A stretch of 64,000 bases of DNA from Acidobacteriota bacterium (lineage in GTDB: Bacteria > Acidobacteriota > Thermoanaerobaculia > Gp7-AA8): NCBI GenBank assembly GCA_003223645.1, contig QHVT01000003.1:1-64000 (forward strand), written 5' to 3'. How positions within the stretch are numbered: position 1 is the stretch's first letter; each line of letters begins with the position of its first letter. The notes beneath the pieces were generated by a model. That model did not search any database. It had not been told where the DNA came from and saw nothing but the letters and a program-made list of their open reading frames with translations. The translations under genes and the position numbers were made by a program. Shown piece by piece: positions 23,283 through 32,461 of this stretch.

Positions 23283-24866
23283 CTAAGCCACCACGCGATT
23301 TCTCCCGCTCCGCTTCGCGTCGTACAGCGCGGCGTCGGCGGCGCGAATGAAATCGCCGGAGTTCGCGCCGTCGCGCGGCGGGACGACGCTGGCGAGGCCG
23401 ATGCTCACGGTCACGCGGCCGAGGGGCGATGCGGGATGCGCGATGTCGAGGGACTCGATGTACTCGCGAATCGACTCGGCGAGCGTGCGCGCGGAGTCGC
23501 CGTCCGTTTCGGGAAGCAGGATCGCGAACTCTTCGCCGCCGTAGCGCGACACGAGATCGGCGGCGCGATGAAGATTTTCGCTCAGTGCCTGCGCGACGCG
23601 GCGCAGACAGTCATCGCCGGCCTGATGTCCGGCGTCGTCGTTGAATGCCTTGAAGTAGTCGATGTCGAGCATCAGCAGCGAGAGCGGCGAACGGCTGCGC
23701 GCGGCGCGTCGCCATTCCAGCGTGAGCGTCTCGTCGAAATGGCGGCGATTGGAAATGCCGGTCAATCCATCCTGCGTCGAGATGCGATGCAGTGACTCGA
23801 TCGCCGCGGCGAGATGCTCGTTCGCCTGTTCGAGCGCGTGCGTTTTCTGTTCGAGCTGCGTCGACGTCTCCGCGAGCCGCGCGTTCACCGACGAGATGTG
23901 AATCGCGCCCGCGACCTGGTCCGCGAATGCTTCGAACGCGAGCACGGTCGCGGGACTGAACACGTCCGGCGACGTGCTCTCGAGATTCAGCACGCCGACG
24001 ATTTTCGATTGAAAGCGAATCGGAATCGCCGCCTCGGAGGTCACGCGCGCGTTGACCGTGATGTATTCCGGATCGGCTTGGACATCGGGCACGATCTGCG
24101 TGACGCCGTGGCGGATGCAGCGGCCGATCACGCCGAGGGAGACCGGCCACGGCGCGGGGGCGGGAGGGAGCATGCCGACGTTCACGGTGCGCACGAATTG
24201 GTCGCGCTCCTGGTCGTACATCACGATCGCGACGATCTCGAGCGGGAAGCGTTCGTGGATGTAGCGCACGATGCGCTGCAGCAGCTCCTCGAGGTCGGTC
24301 GCTTCGAGCGCGGTGCGCGAGACCTCGCTCATCATCTCCATCAGTCGCACGCGGCGCCGCACCTCGTCGTACAACTGCGCGCTGGCGATCGCGCCGGCGA
24401 TTTGATCGGCGACGGTCGTGAGCAGCGGCAGCTTTTCGTGGAATGCGTTGAGCTCCATGCTCTCGATGTTCAGCACCGCGACGAGCCGCCCGTGATGGTG
24501 AACGGGAACGCAGATCTCCGACTGCGCGCCCGGCATCGTGTCGACGTAATTCGGCCAGCCGTGCACATCGTCGATGACGACGGGCCGGCCGGTCGCGGCG
24601 ACTTGTCCGACGACGCCGCTGCCGAGCGTGCGCGTGTAGCCGACGTAGACGGACGTCTCGACGATGCTCGTCATCGCCTCGCACTGAAACTCGTTGAGGT
24701 CACGATCGATGGTGATCAGCGCGACGAACGGCCAGCCGAATTTCTGCGAGAGCGTGTCGGTGATGCGCTGCAGCATCGGCCGCAGTTCGAGATCGAGCGT
24801 CGCGATGCGCGCCACTTCGACGAGGAGCTCGAGCTGCGCCGTGCGTGGATCGGCGGAAGAATCCAT
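23283..24866 (-). CDS. Diguanylate cyclase with two GAF domains
   Basis: 527 residues. Two GAF sensor domains (about 10-170 and 190-335) are followed by a helical linker (about 335-370) and a C-terminal GGDEF domain. The active-site motif is SRYGGEEF with a product-inhibition site RAAD five residues upstream, so active, feedback-regulated cyclic di-GMP synthesis is expected. The ISNRRHFDETL signature opens the GGDEF domain. It is soluble; the GAF ligands are unknown. It lies 18 bp downstream of a REC-GAF protein on the same strand, probably the same signalling unit. Confidence 0.93.
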   Translation of the reverse strand: MDSSADPRTAQLELLVEVARIATLDLELRPMLQRITDTLSQKFGWPFVALITIDRDLNEFQCEAMTSIVETSVYVGYTRTLGSGVVGQVAATGRPVVIDDVHGWPNYVDTMPGAQSEICVPVHHHGRLVAVLNIESMELNAFHEKLPLLTTVADQIAGAIASAQLYDEVRRRVRLMEMMSEVSRTALEATDLEELLQRIVRYIHERFPLEIVAIVMYDQERDQFVRTVNVGMLPPAPAPWPVSLGVIGRCIRHGVTQIVPDVQADPEYITVNARVTSEAAIPIRFQSKIVGVLNLESTSPDVFSPATVLAFEAFADQVAGAIHISSVNARLAETSTQLEQKTHALEQANEHLAAAIESLHRISTQDGLTGISNRRHFDETLTLEWRRAARSRSPLSLLMLDIDYFKAFNDDAGHQAGDDCLRRVAQALSENLHRAADLVSRYGGEEFAILLPETDGDSARTLAESIREYIESLDIAHPASPLGRVTVSIGLASVVPPRDGANSGDFIRAADAALYDAKRSGRNRVVA

Positions 24867-24884
24867 CGGGTTGTACGACGAATC

Positions 24885-25694
24885 TTACGCGCCCGTCTGC
24901 CTTGCCGGTTGTGCGGAAGCCTCTCCTCCCACCAAAGCGGCCGCGGCCTGGGCGATTGCCATCCACGAGCGTTGCTCCGTTTCGCTGAACCGCTGCGCGT
25001 CGCGGAACGTCCACCCTGCCGCGCCGATCACGACTCCGTCGCGCATCACCGGCACGACCGCAAGCGCGCGGCTGCTCTGCTGCTGCCAGACCGCGGCGAG
25101 CAGCGGATACTCCTGCGCCTTCGCCAGCGACGCCATCCAGATCGGTCGCTCGTGCCGCATCGCCGCGCAAAGCGGATAGGGATCGTTCACGGACAGCGGG
25201 AACCACGGATCGACGGCGGCCGGCTCGTAGCCGTAGCTCGTCACGATCACGATCGAGTCTCCCTCGCGGCGGACGAGGATTCCCGACTTCGCGCCGTTGA
25301 TCGCCGACGTGCGCCAGAACATCTCGCACTCGTGCGGCGTGCGGCGCGGACGGTTCGCCGCCGCTTGTGATGCATCGATCACATCGGCGAGCTCGAACGG
25401 CTTGCGGATGACGCGCACGCGGTTCCACTCCGCCTTCATGCGCGCCAACTGCGCCTCGGTCGCCGACGAGAGGATCATCATCCGCGCGAGCGCGTCCTCG
25501 CGATGCTTCGCCAGCCAGGCCGCGACTTCTTCGTCGTCGCTGAGGATGAAGTCGTAGTCGATCCGCTGCAGCAGCGAGATCGCGTCGCCGGTCACGCCGA
25601 TGCGATCGACTTCGTACCCGAAACGTGTCAGCAACACGTCGAGCAGCTTCCTCGTGCCGGCGTCTCGGTCGAGCACCAGAGCGATAGGCTTCAT
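24885..25694 (-). CDS. Receiver-GAF signalling protein
   Basis: 269 residues from ATG at 25694 (MKPIALVLDRDAGTRKLLDVLL). The N-terminal receiver-like domain (about 1-115) has a conserved Asp in FILSDDEE and Lys in VIRKPF; its first acidic pair is reduced to LDRD. The C-terminal half (about 135-265) resembles a GAF domain (SGILVRREGDSIVIV...ALAVVPVMRDGVVIGAAGWTF). No output domain is present, so it may act by protein contact with the GGDEF protein encoded next to it. Confidence 0.8.
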   Translation of the reverse strand: MKPIALVLDRDAGTRKLLDVLLTRFGYEVDRIGVTGDAISLLQRIDYDFILSDDEEVAAWLAKHREDALARMMILSSATEAQLARMKAEWNRVRVIRKPFELADVIDASQAAANRPRRTPHECEMFWRTSAINGAKSGILVRREGDSIVIVTSYGYEPAAVDPWFPLSVNDPYPLCAAMRHERPIWMASLAKAQEYPLLAAVWQQQSSRALAVVPVMRDGVVIGAAGWTFRDAQRFSETEQRSWMAIAQAAAALVGGEASAQPARQTGA

Positions 25695-25772
25695 TGGATC
25701 CCTTTGGACGGGATCAGGATAACGCCGAAGTGCCACCCTTTGGAATTCTTTCCTTATGGGACGCCGGACGGT

Positions 25773-25997
25773 TCAGTCGCTGAGCGTCTTCATCATGTCG
25801 TTCACGCGGTCGTACACGCTCTGCGCGAGGCTCTCGATTGCCAGCTTCTGCGGATCCATGTGGGTCTCCGGGACGCGAACCATGTCGAGGATCTCATCGG
25901 TGGCAAAGAGAATATCGGCGAGCTTGTCGAGAACGCGTTCCGACACCGGCAGGTGGACCGCAGTCATCACGTCGTATTCGATTTCTTTGTCTGTCAC
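25773..25997 (-). CDS. Small hypothetical acidic protein
   Basis: 74 residues with a GTG start (VTDKEIEYDVMTAVHLPVSERVLDKLADIL). Largely helical, acidic, no cysteine and no membrane segment. It is preceded by a short A/T-richer stretch. No family was recognised. Coding is supported by codon pattern and the lack of overlap with other genes, but the evidence is modest. The 206 bp upstream hold no gene, only a family C palindrome and unassigned sequence. Confidence 0.6.
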   Translation of the reverse strand: MTDKEIEYDVMTAVHLPVSERVLDKLADILFATDEILDMVRVPETHMDPQKLAIESLAQSVYDRVNDMMKTLSD

Positions 25998-26131
25998 TCT
26001 GGATAGGAGTGATTTAAGGCACGAAATCCCTACCCCCCTTCGCCGAATTGTTGCAAAAAGCTGAATGCGACCTATTTCTCACACCTTGCGCACTGAGATT
26101 GGTATGACCAATCCTTCGCGGTGTGGGTCTC

Positions 26132-26193
26132 GTGTGGGGCAGGTTTTCCAACCTGCCCCCCCCGGAGCACAGGCTGGAAAGCCTGTGCTACAC
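26132..26193. repeat. Palindromic repeat, family C
   Basis: The left arm is gtgtggggcaggttttccaa and the right arm is its complement ending gcctgtgctacac, separated by a C-rich loop. It lies just after the sugar kinase-like gene end. Confidence 0.82.
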
Positions 26194-26203
26194 CGATCCT
26201 AAT

Positions 26204-27148
26204 CTACGCGGCGCGTCCGGGCCGCGGCGCGCGTGCGGCCTGCATCGCCATGCGTGCGGCACCCCGCACCGGCTCTTCGTGCGGCGGATGAATCGTCGCG
26301 CCGGGCGCGTCGCGATTGAGGCGCATGCGCATCGGATTCAGGAGCAGATCGCCGGCGTGGAACGCGCCGCCGACGTGGGCGACGTCGAACTCGCTGTCGC
26401 TCATGTGCAGCTGGCGCGCGACGGCGAGCACGCACTCCGCGAGCTCGGACCCCGCGCGCGAGAGGATGTCGCGCGCGACTTCGTCGCCGCTCTGCGCGGC
26501 CTCGATCACGAGCTTGCCGTAGCGCGCGATGTCGTCGGCGTGCGTCGTCGTCGCGTAGACGAAGCGCGGCAGATCCTCGGGGCTGCACATGTCGTAGTCC
26601 TCGCAGAGCAGCGATGTCATCAGCGTCGCGAATCCGCGTCCGTCGTGTGCGCGCACGATCGCCGAGAGTCCTTCGCGCGCGATCCAGAATCCGCTTCCCT
26701 CGTCGCCGATCGTCGGCCCCCAGCCGCCCGCCCGCGACTCGTCGTTCGACGCGTTGCGGCCGAACGCGACGGAGCCGGTGCCGGCGATGATCACGATGCC
26801 GGGGCCGAAGCCGACGGCGCCGGTGAGCGCGATGCGGGCGTCGGTGTCGACGATGAAGTTGCCGCGCGGAAAGAAGACGCGCAGCGAGTCGACCACGCGC
26901 TGGTGATGGACGGGATGATCGGCGCCGGCGATGCCGCAGTACGCGTACTCGACGTCGCGGATGGCCACGCCCGCTTCGACGAGCGCCTTGTTGACCGCGC
27001 GCTCGACGTTGCGCGTCGCCTCTTCGATGCCGACGCGCAGGTGGTTCGAGCCGCCCGCGAGTCCCCGTCCATGCGCTTCTCCGTTCTGATCGATCACGAT
27101 CGCATCGGTCTTCGATGCGCCACCGTCCACGCCGATGTAGTACCTCAT
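26204..27148 (-). CDS. BadF/BadG/BcrA/BcrD-type ATPase (N-acetylglucosamine kinase-like)
   Basis: 314 residues from ATG at 27148 (MRYYIGVDGGASKTDAIVID). ASKHA-fold motifs are visible: phosphate-1 GVDGGASKTD, a second phosphate loop AGTGSVAFGR, and GGWGPTIGDEGSGFWIARE, typical of the eukaryotic-type N-acetylglucosamine kinase branch. It lacks the cysteines of benzoyl-CoA reductase activators. Likely phosphorylates an amino sugar during cell-wall recycling or chitin use. A truncated Tat-signal gene starts 22 bp away in the opposite direction. Confidence 0.85.
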   Translation of the reverse strand: MRYYIGVDGGASKTDAIVIDQNGEAHGRGLAGGSNHLRVGIEEATRNVERAVNKALVEAGVAIRDVEYAYCGIAGADHPVHHQRVVDSLRVFFPRGNFIVDTDARIALTGAVGFGPGIVIIAGTGSVAFGRNASNDESRAGGWGPTIGDEGSGFWIAREGLSAIVRAHDGRGFATLMTSLLCEDYDMCSPEDLPRFVYATTTHADDIARYGKLVIEAAQSGDEVARDILSRAGSELAECVLAVARQLHMSDSEFDVAHVGGAFHAGDLLLNPMRMRLNRDAPGATIHPPHEEPVRGAARMAMQAARAPRPGRAA

Positions 27149-27170
27149 CTGCTTGCTACGATATGCAACT

Positions 27171-27269
27171 ATGACGCTCAGCAGAAGAGAGTTGGCCGCC
27201 GCGGCCGCGGCAGGCAGCGTCCTGGTCAAAAATACTCAACACAAGGAACATCGCACTCGCGGTGAGTGA
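27171..27269 (+). pseudogene. Truncated Tat signal peptide gene, cut by a minisatellite
   Basis: An ATG at 27171 opens a textbook twin-arginine leader (MTLSRRELAAAAAAGSVLV). After about 20 codons the frame runs into the 21-bp minisatellite and stops at TGA 27267-27269. No continuation of an exported protein is found on the far side of the array. It looks like the remnant of a Tat-exported enzyme gene whose body was lost or displaced. Confidence 0.6.
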
Positions 27270-27852
27270 CATTGCACTCGCGACGAGGAAACATTGCACT
27301 CGCGGCGAGGAACGTTGCACTCGCGACGAGTGACATTGCATTCGCGGCGAGGACCATTGCACTCGCGACGAGGAACGTTGCACTCGCGGCGAGTGACACT
27401 GCACTCGCGGCGAGGAACATTGCACTCGCGGCGAGGAACGTTGCATTCGCGGCGAGGAGCATTGCACTCGCGGCGAGGAACATTGCACTCGCGACGAGGA
27501 GCATTGCACTCGCGACGAGGAGCCTTGCACTCGCGGCGAGTGACACTGCACTCGCGGCGAGGAACATTGCACTCGCGGCGAGTGACATTGCACTCGCGGC
27601 GAGTGGCATTGCACTCGCGACGAGTGACATTGCACTCGCGGCGAGTGGCATTGCACTCGCGGCGAGTGACGTTGCACTCGCGACGAGTGACGTTGCACTC
27701 GCGACGAGTGACGTTGCACTCGCGACGAGTGACGTTGCACTCGCGGCGAGTGACATTGCACTCGCGACGAGTGACGTTGCACTCGCGACGAGTGACGTTG
27801 CACTCGCGACGAGTGACGTTGCACTCGCGACGAGGAACATCGCACTCGCACG
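27243..27852. repeat. 21-bp minisatellite, about 29 units
   Basis: Tandem 21-bp units of the type gcactcgcggcgagtgacatt. Counting gcactcgc gives starts at 27253 and 27274, then 27296 and every 21 bp to 27842, about 29 units. One unit is 22 bp long. Variation is confined to a few positions: gcggcgag or gcgacgag, gagtgac or gaggaac, cat or cgt. Each unit contains a small palindrome (actcgc-g-gcgagt). Because 21 is divisible by 3, several frames stay open and give 7-residue repeats, which I do not regard as a gene. The non-coding stretch here runs from 27270 to 27913; beyond the array to 27913 I see nothing else. Confidence 0.95.
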
Positions 27853-27913
27853 GCTGGCGCGCGTAAAGTACTCAGGCGTATGCCTGTTATCGCCGTGCGG
27901 CCAGCGCGAAGCG

Positions 27914-29548
27914 CTAAGCCTGCGCGCTGGCGACCGAAGTCGGCGGTGCGAGGTCCGGCTTCACCGGCATTTCGTACTTCGGCCGCGCGATCTTCCACCA
28001 CAGCTTCAGGATGCCGGTCTTCCAGAGGTAATAGCCGACTTTTCCGGTGATGACGGAGAACTCGCCCCAGCGGAGGTGACGGTATCCCTGCAGGAAGAGC
28101 CACGGGAGGCGCACGAGGGTGAGCAGGAGCTTGTAATTTTTCTGCGGCTCGCCGTACGCGTGGGCTTTCTTCAGCATCCAGTCGAACACTTTGCGCGGCG
28201 GCCGATACCACAGCAGGAGGAACATCATCATGTTCGACCAGGTCGGGCGGATGCGCAGGTAGTTCGCGTCGATCAGATCGACGTCGAAGCCTAGGGCCAG
28301 CATCTGCTTCTCGAGCATCGTGTTGGGGATGATGCGCAAGGAGAGGATGTTCATCGTGAACGGCCTCGCCAATCGATAGACGAGCTCCAGGGTATCGAGC
28401 ACGTCCTGCCGCGTCTCCGTCGGGTTGTCGACGATGAAGTCGAACGACGGCGCGAGCTGATATTTCTTGAACTCGGCGATGACTTCGGCCGCGTGCTCGA
28501 CCTTCGGAATCGGGATCGGCCGCTTGTAGAAGTCGAGCATCTTCTCGCTGCCGCTCTGGATGCCCATGCGCACGCGCTGCATGCCGGCCCAGGTGAGCAT
28601 CTCGAATTTCTCGCGATGCACGAGCGTCGGAATGACGCCGTAGACGACGAACTGCACGCCGTTCAATTTCTCGCGCCAGAGCGTCGCGAACTCGAGGATC
28701 TCGCGGTTCGGCATGCCCATGAAACTGTCGTCATTGAAGAGGACCGTCGTCACGTGCGGATGGATCTTCCGGACGTGCTCCACCTCCGCGACCATGTAGG
28801 CCGGGCTGGAGTGGCGGATCTTTTTGTAGTTGGCGTCGTTCTGAATGAAGACCGTGTTCGCGCAGAACGTGCAGTGCAGCGGGCAGCCGATCGTCCAGAT
28901 GGCGTTGTATCCGAGGCCGTTGTTCTGCAGGTAATCGTCGAGCGTGATTTGCGTGAAGCCTTTGTGCTGCCGGAAGAACCACTCTTCGCCGCCGTATTTT
29001 CCAAACGGCAGCGCGTCGAGATCGGCATTCGTCATCAGCGGCAGCAGGCCGTTGCGCTTGATCTGTCCGTCGCGCGACTTGAACCAGAAGTTCTTGATGT
29101 GCGTCCAGTCGCGGCCGTTCTGATAGCAATCGAGCCACTCCTGAAACGCGAACTCCCCCTCGCCCGTGCAGATCGCGTCGACGTCGGCCTGGATGGCGTT
29201 CTCGGGGTAGACGATCGGATGAATGCCGCCCCACATGATGTACGCGTTCTTGTTCATCTGCCGGATGCGCGCGATGACTTCCTTCGTCATGTCGGCGTAG
29301 CCGGTCATGCTGGAGAACGCGACGATGTCGGCGTCGCACAGCGACTCCGCGATCTGGTCGAAGTCTTTGCCGGTGAACTGCGGAGTGTCGCCCAGCGTGC
29401 GGCGGAACGACTTCCACATCGAACGGTACCGCGGCAGTCCGACGTAGTACGTCTTCGTGTCGGGATTGAGCCGCTCCATGTAAGCGGCCATCTTCCGGAA
29501 GCCGAGAGCGATGATCCCGTCTTCCATCGATACCATGTTGATCTTCAT
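27914..29548 (-). CDS. B12-binding-domain radical SAM protein
   Basis: 544 residues. The N-terminal cobalamin-binding-like domain (about 1-150: DIVAFSSMTGYADMTKEVIARIR, MWGGIHPIVYPENAI) precedes a radical SAM domain with cluster motif CPLHCTFC (CxxxCxxC) near residue 220. A C-terminal part is rich in aromatic/basic segments. The layout is that of class B-type (BchE/HpnJ-like) enzymes that methylate or rearrange unreactive carbons in lipids and secondary metabolites. No pathway neighbours identify the substrate. It ends about 60 bp from the minisatellite. Confidence 0.88.
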   Translation of the reverse strand: MKINMVSMEDGIIALGFRKMAAYMERLNPDTKTYYVGLPRYRSMWKSFRRTLGDTPQFTGKDFDQIAESLCDADIVAFSSMTGYADMTKEVIARIRQMNKNAYIMWGGIHPIVYPENAIQADVDAICTGEGEFAFQEWLDCYQNGRDWTHIKNFWFKSRDGQIKRNGLLPLMTNADLDALPFGKYGGEEWFFRQHKGFTQITLDDYLQNNGLGYNAIWTIGCPLHCTFCANTVFIQNDANYKKIRHSSPAYMVAEVEHVRKIHPHVTTVLFNDDSFMGMPNREILEFATLWREKLNGVQFVVYGVIPTLVHREKFEMLTWAGMQRVRMGIQSGSEKMLDFYKRPIPIPKVEHAAEVIAEFKKYQLAPSFDFIVDNPTETRQDVLDTLELVYRLARPFTMNILSLRIIPNTMLEKQMLALGFDVDLIDANYLRIRPTWSNMMMFLLLWYRPPRKVFDWMLKKAHAYGEPQKNYKLLLTLVRLPWLFLQGYRHLRWGEFSVITGKVGYYLWKTGILKLWWKIARPKYEMPVKPDLAPPTSVASAQA

Positions 29549-29669
29549 TCGAAGTGTTCTCCGCGGGCAGGGGCCATTCTCACGATTTTATTGGCGAAAG
29601 CAAATTCAGCCGCCGGCGATCCTGATACGGAACGCAGCGGCAAAACGTCCTATGCCCATGAGATGAGAG

Positions 29670-29755
29670 GCGAATTGAGAATTGAGAATTGAGGATTGAG
29701 ACCAGCTCCTGAGTCCGCTCAATTCACAATTCACAATTCACAATTCTCAATTCCC
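29670..29755. repeat. Palindrome with tandem 7-bp units (gaattga type)
   Basis: The left arm is gcgaattgagaattgagaat and further units. The right arm repeats caattca and ends aattctcaattcccgtc. The TGA stop of the CNNM-type gene (29749-29747) is formed by an aattga unit of the right arm. The same heptamer type recurs at 51814-51901. Confidence 0.9.
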
Positions 29756-31078
29756 GTCTCCTCCCTCTTCTTCCACCACCTCCGTCGCCGGCATCTTCGT
29801 CACCACCATGACCCAGCGGACACGGAAGCGCTCGGCTTCGAGGACGGAGATCGTGAGGTCGCCGAGCTGCACGCGGTCGCCGGGAACGACTTCGCGCCCG
29901 AGGCGCGCGGCGACGTAGCCGCCGACGGTTTCTTCTTCCGGCTCGCCGAGGTCGATCTTCAGGCGGTCGGCGAGATCTTCGATCAGATAGTCGCCGCGCA
30001 CGCGGTAGCGTCCGTTGCCGAGCGGCTCGATCTCCGGACGCTCGCGATCGAACTCGTCCTGAATCTGCCCGAACAACTCCTCGGTGATGTTCTCCAGCGA
30101 CACGATTCCGGACGCGCCGCCGTATTCGTCGACGACGACGGCCATGTGCGTCTTGTTCTCGATGAACTGCTGCAGCAGCTGTTCGACGGTGCTGTTCTCC
30201 GGCACGAACAGAATCTCGCGTTTCAACTGCTCGAGCGTTTTTCCGGGCCCACGCAGTTGCGCGAGCAAAAGGTCTTTCACGTGAATCAGTCCGATCGTCT
30301 GATCGAGCGTGCCTTCACAGAGCGGATAGCGCGTGTGCCGCGTCGTGCGGATGACCTCGAGGTTTTCTTCGATCGTCTTCGTCGTCGAGAGCAGCACGAC
30401 GTCGGTGCGCGGCACCATGATCTGCCGCGCGGTGCGTTTCGAAAACTGAAAGACGCCTTCGATGATCTCGCGGTTTTCTTCGGAGAGGATGCCGGCCTTC
30501 TCCGAGCTCGCGAGGAGCGCGCGCAACTCGTCGACCGAATGCACGCCGCCTTCTGCATCGCTCACGCGGATGCGGAAGAGTCGCAGCGCCCCGTTCGTGG
30601 CGGTGCGCAGCAGCCAGATCGCGGGATAGGTGAGGAGATAGAAGCCGTGCAGGACATGCGACGTCCACACCGCGACGCCGACCGGCTTGTCGATGGCGAG
30701 AAACTTCGGCACCTGCTCGCCGAACACGATGTGCAATGCCGAGATGAGGATGAACGAGATGGTGATGGAGATCGAATGCGCGACCGGTGCGGCGAACACT
30801 CCGAGCGCGGAGAACATCGGGATGAGCAACGGCGCGAACGCCTCTTCGCCGATCCAGCCGAGGGCCAGGGAGGCGAGCGTAATGCCGACTTGCGCCGCGG
30901 CGAGATAAGCGTCGAGACGCTTCATGATCCGCTTCGTCATGCGCGCACGCTTGCTGCCGCGCGACAGCAACTCGGCGAGTTGTGTCGGGCGCACTTTCAC
31001 CAGCGCGAATTCGGTGGCCACGAAGAACGCGTTCGCGAGAATGAACAGCAGCGCCAGGACGAGATAGAAGAGGTCCAT
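29747..31078 (-). CDS. Hemolysin C/CNNM-family transporter (DUF21-CBS-CorC)
   Basis: 443 residues. N-terminal DUF21 membrane domain with four hydrophobic segments (about 2-22, 60-80, 95-115, 130-150). Two CBS domains follow (about 205-330: MVPRTDVVLLSTTKTIEE, FVPENSTVEQLLQQFIENKTHMAVVVDEYGGASGIVSLEN), and a C-terminal CorC_HlyC domain (GRYRVRGDYLIEDL). Family members move or sense magnesium/cobalt. The final residues GGDGN and the stop are encoded at the border of, and within, a heptamer palindrome. Confidence 0.93.
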   Translation of the reverse strand: MDLFYLVLALLFILANAFFVATEFALVKVRPTQLAELLSRGSKRARMTKRIMKRLDAYLAAAQVGITLASLALGWIGEEAFAPLLIPMFSALGVFAAPVAHSISITISFILISALHIVFGEQVPKFLAIDKPVGVAVWTSHVLHGFYLLTYPAIWLLRTATNGALRLFRIRVSDAEGGVHSVDELRALLASSEKAGILSEENREIIEGVFQFSKRTARQIMVPRTDVVLLSTTKTIEENLEVIRTTRHTRYPLCEGTLDQTIGLIHVKDLLLAQLRGPGKTLEQLKREILFVPENSTVEQLLQQFIENKTHMAVVVDEYGGASGIVSLENITEELFGQIQDEFDRERPEIEPLGNGRYRVRGDYLIEDLADRLKIDLGEPEEETVGGYVAARLGREVVPGDRVQLGDLTISVLEAERFRVRWVMVVTKMPATEVVEEEGGDGN

Positions 31079-31097
31079 CGAGGGGTGGGTGGCGATT

Positions 31098-31193
31098 ATG
31101 TCATCCCGAGCGTAGCGAGGGACCTGGGCGGCGGTGGCGCGTAACGCGTGCCTCCCTCCCGCCCAGCTCCCTCGCTCATGCTCGGGATGACAT
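31098..31193. repeat. Palindromic repeat related to family A
   Basis: Arms atgtcatcccgagcgtagcg and its complement ending gctcgggatgacat enclose an internal palindrome. It lies between the CNNM-type gene start and the aroA stop codon, which is only 3 bp away. Confidence 0.8.
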
Positions 31194-31195
31194 CG

Positions 31196-32461
31196 TTACG
31201 TCATCCCTGTGACGCTGTCCAAAGTTCGCCAGAAGCGAGGGTACGACTTGGAGACGACCTGCTCCTTCTCGATCGTCACGTTGCCGCGCGCGAGGCCGGC
31301 GATTGCGAAGGCCATGGCGATGCGGTGATCGTTGTGCGTGTCGATCGTCGCGGGCGCGTCGGTCCAGCCGGGTTGGATGAGCAGCGAGTCCGGCCGCTCT
31401 TCGACATTCACTCCGAGCTTGCGCAGTTCGGACGAAACCGTGGCGAGGCGATCGGATTCTTTGACTCGCAGGTTCGCGACGTTGGTGATCTCGACCGGCG
31501 ACGACGCGAGCGGCGCGATTGCGGCGAGCGTCGGCACGATGTCCGGCGTCGCGTTGCAGTCGAACGTGCCGCCGCGCAACTGCTGCGGTCCGCGGACGGC
31601 GATCGCGTCGGGCGAGACTTCGACTTCGCAGCCCATCGCCGCGAGGATGTCGACAAATCCGGCGTCGCCCTGCGCGGTCGGCACGGCGAGTCCGGTCACG
31701 CGCACGCTGCCCGCGGTCGCGGCGGCAGCGGCGAACCAATGGGATGCCGACGAGTAGTCGCCTTCGACGCGATACTCGCTGCGCTCGAGTTTTCCCGCGC
31801 GCACGACCACGACGTTGCCCGCGCGATGCACGTGCGCGCCGAACGTCGTGAGGATGTCGGCGGTGACGTCGATGTACGGACCCGACGCGATGTTGGCGAT
31901 GCGCAGGGTGATGCCGTCCGGCAGCGTCGCGCCGCCGAGCATCAGCGCGGAGATGAACTGGCTCGACGTCTCGCCCGAGATCGCGACGTCGAATCCGCCG
32001 CGCATTTTCTTCCCTCGGATGCGCAGCGGCGGATACCCCTCGCTCGCGACGTACTCCACTTCCGCACCGATGGACAGCAGCACGTCGACGAGATCGCCGA
32101 TCGGACGCTGATGCATCCGCTCTTCGCCATGCAGCAGAAACCGCCCCGGCGTGAACGCGAGCCAGCCGGTGAAGAAGCGCATCGCCGTCCCGGCGTTGCC
32201 GACGAAGATCGGCACTTCATTCGCCGACATCGACTTGCGCGGCCCGATCACCAGCGCGTTCGCGAACGATCCGGTCGCGTCGTAGCCGAGGGCTTTCAAC
32301 GCCTCGAACGCGTAGCGCGTGTCATCGGCATCGAGGCAGTTCGTGACCGTCGTAACGCCCTCGGACATCGCCGCGAGCAAGAGCGCGCGCACGCTGTACG
32401 ACTTCGATGGAGGCGCCTGTACGGTGGCGTTGATGGGCGGGGACTTTGGGATGACTTTCAT
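31196..32461 (-). CDS. aroA: 3-phosphoshikimate 1-carboxyvinyltransferase (EPSP synthase)
   Basis: 421 residues, standard length. Catalyses transfer of enolpyruvyl from PEP to shikimate 3-phosphate in the chorismate pathway. Hallmarks: the shikimate-phosphate-binding PPSKSYSVRALLLAA near the N-terminus, FVGNAGTAMRFFTG (PEP loop), GDYSSASHWFAAAAA, RVKESDRLA and DTHNDHRIAMAFAIA. All key motifs are intact. It is not clustered with other aromatic pathway genes (tyrA is 11 kb away). The gap to the next gene upstream is filled entirely by a heptamer palindrome, so its promoter may lie inside it. Confidence 0.96.
   Translation of the reverse strand: MKVIPKSPPINATVQAPPSKSYSVRALLLAAMSEGVTTVTNCLDADDTRYAFEALKALGYDATGSFANALVIGPRKSMSANEVPIFVGNAGTAMRFFTGWLAFTPGRFLLHGEERMHQRPIGDLVDVLLSIGAEVEYVASEGYPPLRIRGKKMRGGFDVAISGETSSQFISALMLGGATLPDGITLRIANIASGPYIDVTADILTTFGAHVHRAGNVVVVRAGKLERSEYRVEGDYSSASHWFAAAAATAGSVRVTGLAVPTAQGDAGFVDILAAMGCEVEVSPDAIAVRGPQQLRGGTFDCNATPDIVPTLAAIAPLASSPVEITNVANLRVKESDRLATVSSELRKLGVNVEERPDSLLIQPGWTDAPATIDTHNDHRIAMAFAIAGLARGNVTIEKEQVVSKSYPRFWRTLDSVTGMT

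Noticed and set aside
27226-27866. Open frames on both strands encoding seven-residue repeats (VASATSL, LHSRRVT, ALATSDV types)
   Set aside because: They follow automatically from a 21-bp repeat without stop codons. No ribosome binding site or signal peptide supports them, and several overlapping frames are open at once.
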